Positions 1-8,816 of a stretch of 64,000 nucleotides of DNA are shown here, in pieces. The position numbers and the translations under genes are program-made. The stretch is taken from contig CAYFNT010000004.1 in the NCBI GenBank assembly GCA_964344565.1, positions 124,001 through 188,000 of the forward strand, read 5' to 3'. The DNA is from JACNKJ01 sp964344565. Its GTDB lineage: Bacteria > Krumholzibacteriota > Krumholzibacteriia > JACNKJ01. Every line of letters begins with the position of its first letter. Within the stretch, counting starts at the first letter, position 1. Below the pieces are notes generated by a model. It did not search any database. It had not been told where the DNA came from and worked only from the letters and a program-made list of their open reading frames with translations.

Positions 1-95
1 AAATCTCACGCATGGGAATGAGCGAAGAACTCACACTCCGGGTCGCCGCCTACGTGAAGGCACGGGGCCTCTACCGCGAAAGGAAGGGATCGTGA
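1..95 (+). CDS. 3' end of an unidentified gene
   Basis: An open frame enters from the window edge and ends at the TGA at 93-95, which overlaps the GTG start of polA by two bases. The visible tail is about 30 residues and ends in AYVKARGLYRERKGS. It is too short to assign to a family. The stop-start overlap is the arrangement seen through most of this region, so an upstream gene translationally coupled to polA is likely. A chance open frame cannot be excluded. Confidence 0.4.
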   Translation, partial: ISRMGMSEELTLRVAAYVKARGLYRERKGS

Positions 96-2761
96 AACTG
101 CTCCTGGTGGACGGCCACGGACTGGCCTACCGCAGCTACTACGCCATGATCCGCAGTCCCCTCACCAACGCCCGCGGCGAGAACACCAGCGCCGAGTTCG
201 GCTTCCTGCGGACCATGCTCGCCCTGCGCCGGGAGGAACAGCCCGATGCGGTGCTGGTCTGTTTCGATCCCAAGGGGAAGAGCTTCCGCCACGAGATGGA
301 TCCCGAGTACAAGGCCAACCGTCCCCACATGCCCGAGGACCTGCGGTCCAGCATGGGACAGATCCACGAGTTCCTGAACCTGGCCGGCATCGCCCAGCTT
401 CGGCTGGAGGGTTTCGAGGCCGACGATCTGCTGGCCAGCGCGGCCAGGCGGGCGGCCGGCGAGGGATGGGAGGTGCTGCTTCACAGCGGCGACAAGGATC
501 TCTGCCAGCTGGCGGGGCCGAAGGTGACCATCCTCAGGCCGGGGGCGGGCAAGCGTCCCAGCAGCCGCATGGGCCCCGCGGAAGTGGAGGAGGAGTTCGG
601 GGTGCCCCCCGAGCGCATCCTGGATCTGCTCAGCCTGGTGGGCGACAGCTCGGACAACATCCCTGGCGTCTCGGGTCTGGGGCCCAAGGGCGCGGTGAAG
701 CTGCTCACCGAACACGGCGACCTCGACGGCGTGCTGGCCGCCGTCGGCAGCCTCAAGGGCAAGCAGAAGGAGAAGCTCGAAGCGGGACGGGAATCGGCCC
801 TGCGCTCGCGGGATCTGGTCCGGCTCAGGGACGATCTCGAACTCGAGGACGCCACCGGCGACTGGCATCCGCGGGAAGGGGATCCGGAGTCCCTGCGCGC
901 CTGGCTCATGGACCGGGGCTTCCAGTCGCTCATGGGCGAGTTCGAGGGCGAAGCGCCTTCCGGCGGGGGCGAATACCAGCTGGTGCAGGATCGCAGGGCC
1001 CTCGAATCCCTGGCCGAGGAACTGAAGAAGGCCGGCCGTTTCGCCGTGGACACCGAAACCACGGGCCTGGATCCCCTCATGGCCGAGATGGTGGGATTGA
1101 GCTTCTCCGCGGAGGAAGGGCGCGGACACTACCTGCCCGTGGAAGGGCAGTGCTTCGGCGAGGGTCTGCCGCTGGAGGATATCCAGGAAGTGCTGGGGCC
1201 GGTCCTCTCCGATCCGAAGCTCGAGAAGCTCGGGCAGAACCTGAAGTACGACGCCGACATCCTCGAGCGCCACGGCCTGCCCCTGGCCGGTCCCACCGGG
1301 GACAGCATGCTCATGAGCTACTGCATCAATCCCGCCCGGCGCAGCCATGGCCTGGACGCCCTCGTGCTCGAGCTCTTCGCCCACGAGATGATTCCCTACT
1401 CCGGGCTCTTCGAGAAGGGCGACAAGGAGAAGGACATCCGCAAGGTGCCCGTGGAGCGCCTGGGCGAGTACGCGTCCGAGGACGCCGACTACACCCTGCG
1501 CCTGGCCAATCTGCTGGAGCCCGAACTGGCGAAGACCGGCGTGGAGAAGCTCTACCGCGAGTTGGAGATGCCCGTGGCGGAAGTCCTGCGCCGCATGGAA
1601 GGCGCCGGCATCGCCCTGGACGAGAAGCACCTGGCGAAGCTATCCCGGAAGATGGAGAAGGATCTCGCGAAGCTGGTGGAGAGCATCCACGCGGAGGCGG
1701 GGCGGGAATTCGCCATCGGCAGTCCCAAGCAGCTTTCGGAGGTGCTCTTCGAGGACATGGGCATAGGGCCCATCAAGAAGACCAAGACGGGATACAGCAC
1801 CGACGACGAGGTGCTCACGGAACTGGAGGCGGAGCATCCCATCGCGGGCATGGTGCGCCAGTGGCGCGAGAATTCGAAGCTCAAGAGCACCTACGTGGAC
1901 ACCCTGCCCCTCACGGTGAATCCGCGGACCGGACGGGTGCACACCCGCTTCAACCAGGCGGTGGCGGCCACGGGCAGGCTCTCGAGCAGCGATCCCAACC
2001 TGCAGAACATCCCCATTCGCAGCGAGCTGGGCCGGGAGATCCGCAAGGCCTTCGTGGCGGAAGAGGGGAAGCTGCTCCTGTCCCTGGACTACAGCCAGGT
2101 GGAACTGCGCATCCTGGCGCATCTCTGCGGCGATGCGGCCCTGCGGGAAGCCTTCGAGGGCGAGCATGACATCCACCGCTGGACGGCGGCCAAGCTTCTG
2201 GGCAAGGAGGAGGATGCCGTGATCCGCGAGGAGCGGGACCGGGCCAAGATGGTCAACTACGGCGTGCTCTACGGCATGGGCGCCCGGGGCATGGCCTCGC
2301 GTCTGGGCATCGACCGGGAAGAGGCCCAGGCCTTCATCTCAGACTACTTCGCGGCCTTCCCCGGCATCCGCGACTGGACCCAGTCCCTGCTGGCCCAGGC
2401 CCGGGCCGACGGCTTCGTCTCCACGCTCATGGGTCGGTTGCGACCCCTGCCGGAAATCAACAGCTCCAACGGGCGCCTGCGCAGCTTCGCCGAGCGCGCG
2501 GCGGTGAACACGCCCATCCAGGGCAGCGCCGCCGATCTCATCAAGCTGGCCATGCTGCGCGTGGACGAGATCCTGCGGAAGGATTTCCCCGATTGCGCCC
2601 TGCTCCTGCAGGTCCACGACGAGCTCCTCTTCGAGCTGCCCGAGGATCGGGTGGACGCGGTTCTGCCCTCCCTGCTCGAAGCCATGGAGAAGGTGGGCGA
2701 TCTGGAAGTGGCACTGAAGGTGGACGCGGGTAGCGGCCGCGATTGGTTGGAGGCTCACTGA
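92..2761 (+). CDS. polA: DNA polymerase I
   Basis: Full-length family A polymerase (889 aa, GTG start) for Okazaki fragment processing and repair synthesis. The N-terminal 5'-3' exonuclease/flap domain begins LLLVDGHGLAYRSYYA and occupies about residues 1-290. A 3'-5' proofreading domain follows (about 310-500) and keeps its acidic motif DTETTGLDP near residue 320, together with GQNLKYD and ASEDADYTLRL, so proofreading looks intact. The polymerase domain has motif A LDYSQVELRI (about 665), motif B RAKMVNYGVLYG (about 716) and motif C QVHDELL (about 839). The stop TGA shares its last base with the ATG of coaE. Length and motif order are normal for the family. Confidence 0.98.
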   Translation: MKLLLVDGHGLAYRSYYAMIRSPLTNARGENTSAEFGFLRTMLALRREEQPDAVLVCFDPKGKSFRHEMDPEYKANRPHMPEDLRSSMGQIHEFLNLAGIAQLRLEGFEADDLLASAARRAAGEGWEVLLHSGDKDLCQLAGPKVTILRPGAGKRPSSRMGPAEVEEEFGVPPERILDLLSLVGDSSDNIPGVSGLGPKGAVKLLTEHGDLDGVLAAVGSLKGKQKEKLEAGRESALRSRDLVRLRDDLELEDATGDWHPREGDPESLRAWLMDRGFQSLMGEFEGEAPSGGGEYQLVQDRRALESLAEELKKAGRFAVDTETTGLDPLMAEMVGLSFSAEEGRGHYLPVEGQCFGEGLPLEDIQEVLGPVLSDPKLEKLGQNLKYDADILERHGLPLAGPTGDSMLMSYCINPARRSHGLDALVLELFAHEMIPYSGLFEKGDKEKDIRKVPVERLGEYASEDADYTLRLANLLEPELAKTGVEKLYRELEMPVAEVLRRMEGAGIALDEKHLAKLSRKMEKDLAKLVESIHAEAGREFAIGSPKQLSEVLFEDMGIGPIKKTKTGYSTDDEVLTELEAEHPIAGMVRQWRENSKLKSTYVDTLPLTVNPRTGRVHTRFNQAVAATGRLSSSDPNLQNIPIRSELGREIRKAFVAEEGKLLLSLDYSQVELRILAHLCGDAALREAFEGEHDIHRWTAAKLLGKEEDAVIREERDRAKMVNYGVLYGMGARGMASRLGIDREEAQAFISDYFAAFPGIRDWTQSLLAQARADGFVSTLMGRLRPLPEINSSNGRLRSFAERAAVNTPIQGSAADLIKLAMLRVDEILRKDFPDCALLLQVHDELLFELPEDRVDAVLPSLLEAMEKVGDLEVALKVDAGSGRDWLEAH

Positions 2762-3381
2762 TGGGACAGGTGTGGATACTCTGCGGACCCCTCGCCAGCG
2801 GCAAGAGCACCCTGGCCGGATTCCTCGCCGAGGCCGGGGCCGTGGTCCTCGACGCGGACGGTCTGGTGGGGGAGCTCCTCGAGGAGAGCTCCGAGGTTCA
2901 TGGCGAGCTCCGCGAGGCCTTCGGCGAGGAGGTCTTCGACGACACGGAACGCCCCGACCGCGAGGCCATCGCCGCGCGGATCTTCGCCGATCCCTCCGCT
3001 CGGCTGCAGCTGGAGGCCATTCTGCATCCCCGGGTGCTGGAGCGACTCGAGGAGGAGGCCCTCGCCTTCCGGGACAAGCCCGGCGGCCTGCTCATCCTGG
3101 AGGTGGTGCTCTGGCTGAATCTGGATCCGCCGCCCTTCGAGGTGGACGGGGTCTGTCTGGCCACGGCGCCCGAGGAAACGCTGCTCGCGCGAGCGGTGGA
3201 GCGGGGAGGCCTGAGCGAGGAGGCCGCCCGGGCCCGTCTTGCGGCCCAGGAGGGATGGCGCCGATGGCCCGACAGGGCCGACGTGGTCATCCCCACGGAA
3301 GGGCCCAAGGAAGCGTTGCGCGAAACCGTGCTTTCATACTATCGTGCGTGGACTCAAGCGGAACAGGAACGGAAAGAATGA
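2761..3381 (+). CDS. coaE: dephospho-CoA kinase
   Basis: Predicted 206-aa P-loop kinase that phosphorylates the 3'-hydroxyl of dephospho-CoA in the last step of coenzyme A synthesis. The P-loop GPLASGKST lies at residues 9-17 and is followed by the CoaE-type DAD at about 33-35 and a conserved HPRV segment (about residue 90). The ATG at 2761 overlaps the polA stop (ATGA-type coupling). A slightly longer in-frame start upstream lies inside polA and is less likely. The stop TGA overlaps the ATG of prfB. The polA-coaE-prfB order suggests a housekeeping operon. Confidence 0.93.
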   Translation: MGQVWILCGPLASGKSTLAGFLAEAGAVVLDADGLVGELLEESSEVHGELREAFGEEVFDDTERPDREAIAARIFADPSARLQLEAILHPRVLERLEEEALAFRDKPGGLLILEVVLWLNLDPPPFEVDGVCLATAPEETLLARAVERGGLSEEAARARLAAQEGWRRWPDRADVVIPTEGPKEALRETVLSYYRAWTQAEQERKE

Positions 3382-4494
3382 TCAACCGCAATCGACTGGA
3401 CGCGCTGTCGGCACGGGTGACCCACCTCAAGGAGTGTCTTTGACTACCCTCGTCTGAGGGAGGAACTCGCGCGCGTGGAGAAATCCATGGCCGAGGCCGG
3501 CTTCTGGGACGACCAGGAGCGCGCCAAGAAGACGCTCAAGGAATCCAAGAGACTCAAGCGCTGGCTCGAACCCCTCGAGGAGATGGAGGGGCAGGCCTCC
3601 GATCTCGCCGAACTGGCCGAGATGGCCGGGGAGGAGGAGGACGAGTCCGCCAGCGAGGAACTCGAGGCCGAGGCCGACTCCCTCGACGCCCGCATGGACG
3701 AGTACGAGCTGCTGCTCATGTTCCAGGGCGACGACGACGACAAGGCGGCCATCCTGACCATCCATCCCGGGGCGGGCGGCACGGAGAGCGCCGACTGGGC
3801 CGAGATGCTCCTGCGCATGTACCAGCGCTACGTGGAACGCATGGGATGGAAGGCCAAGGTCCTCGACTTCCAGAAGGCCGAAGAGGCCGGCATCAAGAGC
3901 GTGACCCTCGAGGTGGAGGGCGAGCTGGCCTACGGACACCTGCGCGCCGAGAGCGGCGTGCATCGCCTGGTGCGCATCAGCCCCTTCGACGCCTCGAGCC
4001 GCCGGCACACCTCCTTCGCCTCGGTCTTCGTCTACCCCGAAGTCGAGGAGGAGGGCGAGATCGAGATCGACGAGAAGGACCTGAAGATCGACACCTATCG
4101 CGCCCAGGGGGCCGGCGGCCAGCACGTGAACAAGACCGACAGCGCCGTGCGCATCACCCACACGCCTTCGGGTGTCGTGGCGCAGAGCCAGGACGAGCGC
4201 AGCCAGCATCGCAACCGCGAGAACGCCATGAAGATCCTCATGGCCAAGCTGCTGAAGATCAAGCGCGAGGAAGAGGAGGCCGCCCGCGCCGAGCTGGAGG
4301 ACAGCAAGATGGAGATCGGCTTCGGCAGCCAGATCCGCAGTTACGTCTTCCATCCCTACAACATGGTCAAGGACCATCGCACGGGCGTGGAGACCGGCAA
4401 CCTGCAAATGGTCATGGACGGCGGCCTGGACGACTTCGTGGATGGCTGGCTCAAGAAGAGCGCGGGCATGGAAGTGGGGGAGGGCGGAGAATGA
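3378..4494 (+). CDS. prfB: peptide chain release factor 2, programmed +1 frameshift
   Basis: RF2 terminates translation at UGA and UAA. The reading frame opens at ATG 3378 and after 21 codons meets an in-frame TGA at 3441-3443. A +1 shift at CTT-T resumes at GAC 3442 and runs 350 further codons, giving a product of about 371 aa. The RF2 recognition tripeptide SPF falls at about residues 201-203. The catalytic GGQ is at about 246-248, inside GAGGQHVNKTDSAVRITHTP. Both positions are close to those in E. coli RF2. The start overlaps the coaE stop, and the stop overlaps the next ATG at 4491. Reading only from GTG 3475 would remove the N-terminus and miss the frameshift. Confidence 0.96.
3428..3446 (+). 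promoter_or_regulatory. prfB: RF2 programmed +1 frameshift site
   Basis: The site reads CTCAAGGAGTGTCTTTGAC. It has a Shine-Dalgarno-like AAGGAG, a 3-base spacer, the slippery CTT codon, then TGA and C. This matches the known bacterial RF2 autoregulatory signal, in which scarcity of RF2 stalls the ribosome at UGA-C and the internal SD promotes slippage from CUU to UUU. The sequence match is direct. The mechanism is known for the family and inferred here. Confidence 0.95.
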
Positions 4495-4913
4495 TCACCC
4501 TGGAAGTGAAGAGCTCGGCCCGCGAGGAGATCGTGGATGTCACGGCCGACGTCGCCCGCGCTCTCGCCGGGAGCGGCCTCGTCGAAGGGCTATGCCACCT
4601 CTTCGTGCCCCACACCACGGCGGGCATCGCCGTGAACGAGAACGCCGACCCCGACGTGAAACGGGACATCCTCATGGCCCTGGGCAAGCTGGTCCCCGAC
4701 GATCCTGCCTTCCGCCACGCCGAGGGCAACAGCGCCGCCCACATCAAGAGCCTTCTGTCGGGCGCCAGCGCGAGCCTGCCCGTGGCCGGCGGGCGTCTCG
4801 AACTGGGCAGCTGGGGCGGCATCTATTTCTGCGAGTTCGACGGACCGCGTCGGCGCGAATTGCATCTGAGTTTCGCGGGGACGGGCCGAGACGGCGCGCC
4901 CCTTTTCGTCTAG
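4491..4913 (+). CDS. yjbQ: YjbQ/UPF0047 family protein
   Basis: A 140-aa single-domain protein of the YjbQ family, annotated elsewhere as secondary thiamine-phosphate synthase on the basis of weak complementing activity. The physiological role remains unsettled. Family hallmarks visible are the HLFVPHTTAGIAVNENADPDV segment near residues 38-58, a conserved H in GNSAAHIKS, and the C-terminal GSWGGIYFCEFDGPR. Two conserved histidines and acidic residues form the putative metal site. The ATG overlaps the prfB stop and the next gene (lysS) starts 8 bp downstream, so it is probably co-transcribed with both. Confidence 0.88.
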   Translation: MITLEVKSSAREEIVDVTADVARALAGSGLVEGLCHLFVPHTTAGIAVNENADPDVKRDILMALGKLVPDDPAFRHAEGNSAAHIKSLLSGASASLPVAGGRLELGSWGGIYFCEFDGPRRRELHLSFAGTGRDGAPLFV

Positions 4914-4921
4914 GAGAGAGC

Positions 4922-6406
4922 ATGAGCGAGAACCAGGGCGGGACGGTCGAGAAGATCCGCCAGGACAAGGAAGAGAAGCTGGAGCGTCTGCGCGAGGCGG
5001 GCCTGAATCCCTATCCCCACACCTTCGAGCGCAGCGCCGGAGCGGGGGACTGCATCGAGAACGCCGAGGCCTGGATCGAGGAGGAGCGCGAGATCCGCGT
5101 GGCGGGACGGCTCATGGGCAAGCGCGTCATGGGCAAGACCAGCTTCGGGCACATCCAGGACGGCACGGGCCGCCTGCAGCTCTTCTTCCGCCGGGACGAC
5201 ATGGACGCCGATCACTACATGCGCTTCCGCAAGCTGGCCGAGGCCGGCGATCACGTGGGTGCCAGGGGCGTACTCTTCGTCACCAAGACCGGCGAACTGT
5301 CCCTCCGGGTGAGCGACTGGACCATGCTGTCCAAGGCCATGCTGCCCCTTCCCGAGAAATTCCACGGACTCACCGACCAGGAGACCCGCGCCCGTCAGCG
5401 CTATCTGGACCTCGCCGTGAATCCCGAGGTGCGCGAGCACTTCGAGACCCGCTCGCGCATCTTCGCCTTCACCCGGCGCTACTTCGAGGAGCACGGGTTC
5501 ATCGAGGTGGAGACGCCGGCGCTCCAGCCTCTCTACGGCGGCGCCAACGCGCGTCCCTTTAAGACCCAGCACAACGCGCTCGACATGGATCTCTACCTGC
5601 GCATCGCCGGCGGCGAGCTCTACCTCAAGCGCCTGGTGGCCGGCGGCATGGAGAAGGTCTTCGAGATCGGGAAGGTCTTCCGCAACGAGGGCATGGACCG
5701 CAGCCACAATCCCGAGTTCACCATGCTCGAGGCCTACGTGGCCTACTGGGACTACTTCCCCATGATGGAGTTCGTGGAGAACTTCTACGCCTCCCTGGCC
5801 CGGGAGCTCCACGGAGGCAGCAGGGTGACCTTCGGCGAACACCAGATCGACATGGCGCCGCCCTGGCCGCGCCTGAGCTACTACGAGGCCGTCGAAAAGT
5901 ACGCGGGGAAGAATCTCGAGGGCGCGACCCGCGACGAGCTGGCCGCCTTCGCGAAGGAGAAGGGCATTTCCGTGGAGGAGGGCTGGGGCTGGGGCAAGAT
6001 CCTCGACGAGATCAGCGGCGAGCTGGTGGAGCCGAAACTGATCCAGCCCACCTTCCTCACGGATCATCCCAAGGAGATCAGCCCCCTGGCCAAGGACCAT
6101 CGGGAGAAGCCGGGTCTGGTCGAGCGCTTCGAGCCCTTCATCGCGGGCTTCGAGGCGGGCAACGCCTTCACCGAGCTGAACGATCCGGACGAGCAGCGCC
6201 GGCGCTTCGAGGCGCAGATGGGCCTGAAGGCCGGAGGCGACGAGGAGGCACAGGTCATGGACGAGGACTACATCCGCGCCCTCGAGGTGGGCATGCCGCC
6301 CACGGCGGGTTTGGGCATCGGCATGGACCGGCTCGTCATGCTCATGACCGACACCCAGCACATCCGCGACGTGCTCCTCTTTCCCCACATGAGGCCCGAG
6401 GCCTAG
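4922..6406 (+). CDS. lysS: lysyl-tRNA synthetase, class II
   Basis: A 494-aa cytoplasmic enzyme that charges tRNA-Lys. An N-terminal OB-fold anticodon-binding domain (about residues 55-150, VAGRLMGKRVMGKTSFGHIQD) precedes the class II catalytic core. Motif 1 is at about residues 185-200, motif 2 includes FEIGKVFRNEGMDRSHNPEFT, and the C-terminal motif 3 is GLGIGMDRLVML. The length is typical. Start ATG at 4922 has GGAGAG just upstream. The stop is followed after 12 bp by the GTG of the LolC-like permease, so transcription probably continues. Confidence 0.97.
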   Translation: MSENQGGTVEKIRQDKEEKLERLREAGLNPYPHTFERSAGAGDCIENAEAWIEEEREIRVAGRLMGKRVMGKTSFGHIQDGTGRLQLFFRRDDMDADHYMRFRKLAEAGDHVGARGVLFVTKTGELSLRVSDWTMLSKAMLPLPEKFHGLTDQETRARQRYLDLAVNPEVREHFETRSRIFAFTRRYFEEHGFIEVETPALQPLYGGANARPFKTQHNALDMDLYLRIAGGELYLKRLVAGGMEKVFEIGKVFRNEGMDRSHNPEFTMLEAYVAYWDYFPMMEFVENFYASLARELHGGSRVTFGEHQIDMAPPWPRLSYYEAVEKYAGKNLEGATRDELAAFAKEKGISVEEGWGWGKILDEISGELVEPKLIQPTFLTDHPKEISPLAKDHREKPGLVERFEPFIAGFEAGNAFTELNDPDEQRRRFEAQMGLKAGGDEEAQVMDEDYIRALEVGMPPTAGLGIGMDRLVMLMTDTQHIRDVLLFPHMRPEA

Positions 6407-6418
6407 GAGGCCGCCCGA

Positions 6419-8089
6419 GTGAGACTGCCGGTCTGGATCGCGCTTCGCCATCTTGCCGCCATGCGGCGGCGAAGCTTCCTGGGCCGCGTGAGCCTTCTGG
6501 CAATTCTGGGCGTGGGCGTCGGCGTGGGCACCCTGGTGACGGTGCTGGCCTTCACCGGCGGATTCCAGGACGAGGTCCGCGACCTGCTCACGGGCATGAA
6601 TCCGTCCATCTTCCTCTCCACCGAGAATCCCGGCGGCATGGATCCGGACGGCGCCGTGAGCGCGGAACTACTCGCCCGGCAGGATCTGGCGGCCCTCTCT
6701 CCCTTCATCCAGCAGAAGGGGGTCCTGAGCAAACCCGGAGAGGCGGGGCTCAAGCTCGGGGGTTGCCTCGTGCGCGGGGTGGATGCCGAAAGCGAGCGCG
6801 GGGTCACGAGCATCCTCGATTCGGCCACGCCGCCGCTGGAGGGCTTCATCCGCCTGGGCGAAATGCCGGGCATCCTGCTGGGAAGGCGCCTGGCCGAGGA
6901 ACTGGCGGTGCTGCCCGGAGAGGATGTCACCTTCACCACCCTGCTGGACGGGGCCGACGAGCCCATGCACCGCCGTTTCTTCGTGCAGGGCTTCGTGGAG
7001 TCGGGGCTCTACGAATTCGACCGTCGTTTCGCCTACGTGGATCTCGACGCGGCCAGAGAGGTCTTCCGCGGCGGCGGGGGCGCCGACGGCCTGGGCCTGC
7101 GCGTGGTCGATCCCCTGCGGGTGCGCGAGACCAGCTCCGAATTGCGGAAGGCACTCAGCTATCCGCCCTGGCGGGTGGCCGACTGGATGGACCTCAACGG
7201 CGAGATCTTCCACTGGATGGCCACCATGCGCGCCATCCTCTTCCTGGCCATGAGCCTCATCGTCCTGGTGGCCGGATTCAACGTCGCCGGCACCATGACC
7301 CTGGTGGTCAGCGAGAAGTCGCGGGAGATCGGCGTGCTGCGCTCCCTGGGCGCGGGACGGGGCACCATCCTGCGACTCTTCGTTCTGGAAGGATGGATCC
7401 TCGGCCTGGCCGGGGTGGTCGCCGGACTGATCCTCAGCTGGATCATGGCCCTCATCTTCAAGGACCGGCCTCTGGGCATCCCGGGCGAGATCTACTTCAT
7501 CGATCACCTGCCCATGAAACTCGACCTGTCGCAGATCGCGGGCGTCAGTCTCGTGGCGGTGCTGGTGACCCTGGGCGCGGCCTTCTTCCCCGGGGTCGAG
7601 GCGCTCATGCGCCGTCCCATCGAGGCCATCACCGGACAGGCCTCCGCCGCCGGCGATCGTCTGCGCGGATGGCTCCGCCTCTTCGTGACCCTCTACGTCT
7701 ACCTGGTGCCGGTTCTGCTCCTGCTCGCCTTCATCGGCCTCGGCTACCGGCTCTGGACCCTGAACGCGTTCCAGGGCGGCCTGGATTGGATCTACATTCT
7801 TGCCGCCCTGATCGCGGGCTTCGCCTTGATCGGCTACGGCATCTCCGTGGGCATCTCCCTGAACATGCTGGAGGCCGGCGCCGACGGCCGGGCGCGCCGC
7901 TTCCTTCTGGTGAACCTGCTGCTGGGAGTTCTGGGTTTTCTTCGGGGCGGTTTTCTACTCGGCGCGGAGATGGCGCTCCTGCCGGCTCTCCTCGTCTTGC
8001 TGGTCTACCATTTCGCGTGGTATCTCTACTTCCTCCGTTCGCGACGGGTGCGGACGGCCTTCGCCCTTTCCCCGGAGCGTGAATCATGA
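6419..8089 (+). CDS. LolC/LolE-family lipoprotein-release permease with C-terminal membrane extension
   Basis: Predicted inner-membrane permease (556 aa, GTG start) of the LolC/E FtsX-like family, which together with LolD extracts lipoproteins from the inner membrane. The N-terminus RLPVWIALRHLAAMRRRSFL and one TM segment (about 22-46) precede a periplasmic domain. The FtsX core has three TM segments at about 272-400 and ends near RRPIEAITG. The family normally stops around 400 aa. Here about 150 further residues carry four or so additional hydrophobic segments. The stop overlaps the ATG of lolD, which supports pairing with it. A single LolC/E-type gene implies a homodimeric permease, as in LolF-type systems. 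Confidence 0.85.
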   Translation: MRLPVWIALRHLAAMRRRSFLGRVSLLAILGVGVGVGTLVTVLAFTGGFQDEVRDLLTGMNPSIFLSTENPGGMDPDGAVSAELLARQDLAALSPFIQQKGVLSKPGEAGLKLGGCLVRGVDAESERGVTSILDSATPPLEGFIRLGEMPGILLGRRLAEELAVLPGEDVTFTTLLDGADEPMHRRFFVQGFVESGLYEFDRRFAYVDLDAAREVFRGGGGADGLGLRVVDPLRVRETSSELRKALSYPPWRVADWMDLNGEIFHWMATMRAILFLAMSLIVLVAGFNVAGTMTLVVSEKSREIGVLRSLGAGRGTILRLFVLEGWILGLAGVVAGLILSWIMALIFKDRPLGIPGEIYFIDHLPMKLDLSQIAGVSLVAVLVTLGAAFFPGVEALMRRPIEAITGQASAAGDRLRGWLRLFVTLYVYLVPVLLLLAFIGLGYRLWTLNAFQGGLDWIYILAALIAGFALIGYGISVGISLNMLEAGADGRARRFLLVNLLLGVLGFLRGGFLLGAEMALLPALLVLLVYHFAWYLYFLRSRRVRTAFALSPERES

Positions 8090-8766
8090 GCGCGGCCCTG
8101 CTCGAAGCGGTGGACATCCACAAGAGTTATCCCGGCGTGAAGGGCGAGGTGGAGGTGCTGAAGGGCGGGGGGCTCTCCATCGAAGCCGGCGAGAGCCTGG
8201 CGGTGCTCGGCGGTTCCGGCAGCGGTAAGAGCACCCTGCTGCATATCCTGGGCACCCTGGACCGTCCCGAGGGCGGCGCCCTGCGTTTCCAGGGCCGCGA
8301 CCTGCTGGGAATGAAGGCACGGGAACTGTCCGACTTCCGACGTCGGGAACTGGGATTCGTCTTCCAGTTCCATCACCTGCTGCCCGAGTTCACCGCCCTG
8401 GAGAACACGGCCATGCCCCTGCGCATCGCGGGGCGCGGCGAAGGCGATTCCATGGAGCGGGCCGCCGAAATCCTGAAGGGGCTTGATCTGGGTCATCGCC
8501 TCGAGCACCGGCCGCCGGAACTCTCCGGCGGGGAGCAGCAACGGGTGGCCGTGGCACGGGCGCTTGTGGGATCTCCAAGTCTTCTTCTCGCCGATGAGCC
8601 CACGGGTAATCTGGACGAGAAGAACGGCGGCGCCCTGGCCGATCTGCTCTTCGACCGGCAATCCGAGGACGGTTTCGCCCTCATTCTCGTAACCCACGAC
8701 GCGGCACTGGCCAGCCGCTGCTCGCGCCGTCTGAAGCTCGAGGACGGCATCCTGGGGATTCCCTGA
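8086..8766 (+). CDS. lolD: lipoprotein-release ABC transporter ATP-binding protein
   Basis: A 226-aa ABC ATPase that would energise lipoprotein release by the preceding permease. Walker A GGSGSGKST is at about residues 41-49, the signature LSGGEQQRVAVARAL is at about 145, and Walker B with the following segment reads LLLADEPTGNLD at about 165-176. All catalytic motifs are intact. The MacB/LolD-type ADEPTGNLD and the coupling ATGA overlap with the permease gene support the assignment. A MacB- or FtsE-like function is possible from sequence alone, but the LolC/E partner favours LolD. Confidence 0.92.
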   Translation: MSAALLEAVDIHKSYPGVKGEVEVLKGGGLSIEAGESLAVLGGSGSGKSTLLHILGTLDRPEGGALRFQGRDLLGMKARELSDFRRRELGFVFQFHHLLPEFTALENTAMPLRIAGRGEGDSMERAAEILKGLDLGHRLEHRPPELSGGEQQRVAVARALVGSPSLLLADEPTGNLDEKNGGALADLLFDRQSEDGFALILVTHDAALASRCSRRLKLEDGILGIP

Positions 8767-8769
8767 ACC

Positions 8770-8798
8770 CTGGCTCATTCCCGGAATGTGACTAGATT
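8770..8798 (+). promoter_or_regulatory. candidate promoter of mcsA-mcsB-clpC
   Basis: A -10-like TAGATT at 8793-8798 lies 17 bp after a weak -35-like CTGGCT (8770-8775). It falls in the 50-bp gap after lolD, 19 bp before the mcsA ATG. The match is moderate. No CtsR-type heptad repeat or CIRCE element is visible here. Confidence 0.35.
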
Positions 8799-8816
8799 AT
8801 GGGTCGAGGAGATCCC

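Noticed and set aside
71..1630. A 519-codon minus-strand open frame opposite polA
   Set aside because: It lies fully within a conserved polA and has no recognisable family or plausible start signal.
3475..4494. RF2 starting at GTG 3475 as a short protein
   Set aside because: The upstream 21-codon frame, the slippery CTT-TGA-C and the internal SD show the true start is ATG 3378 with frameshift.
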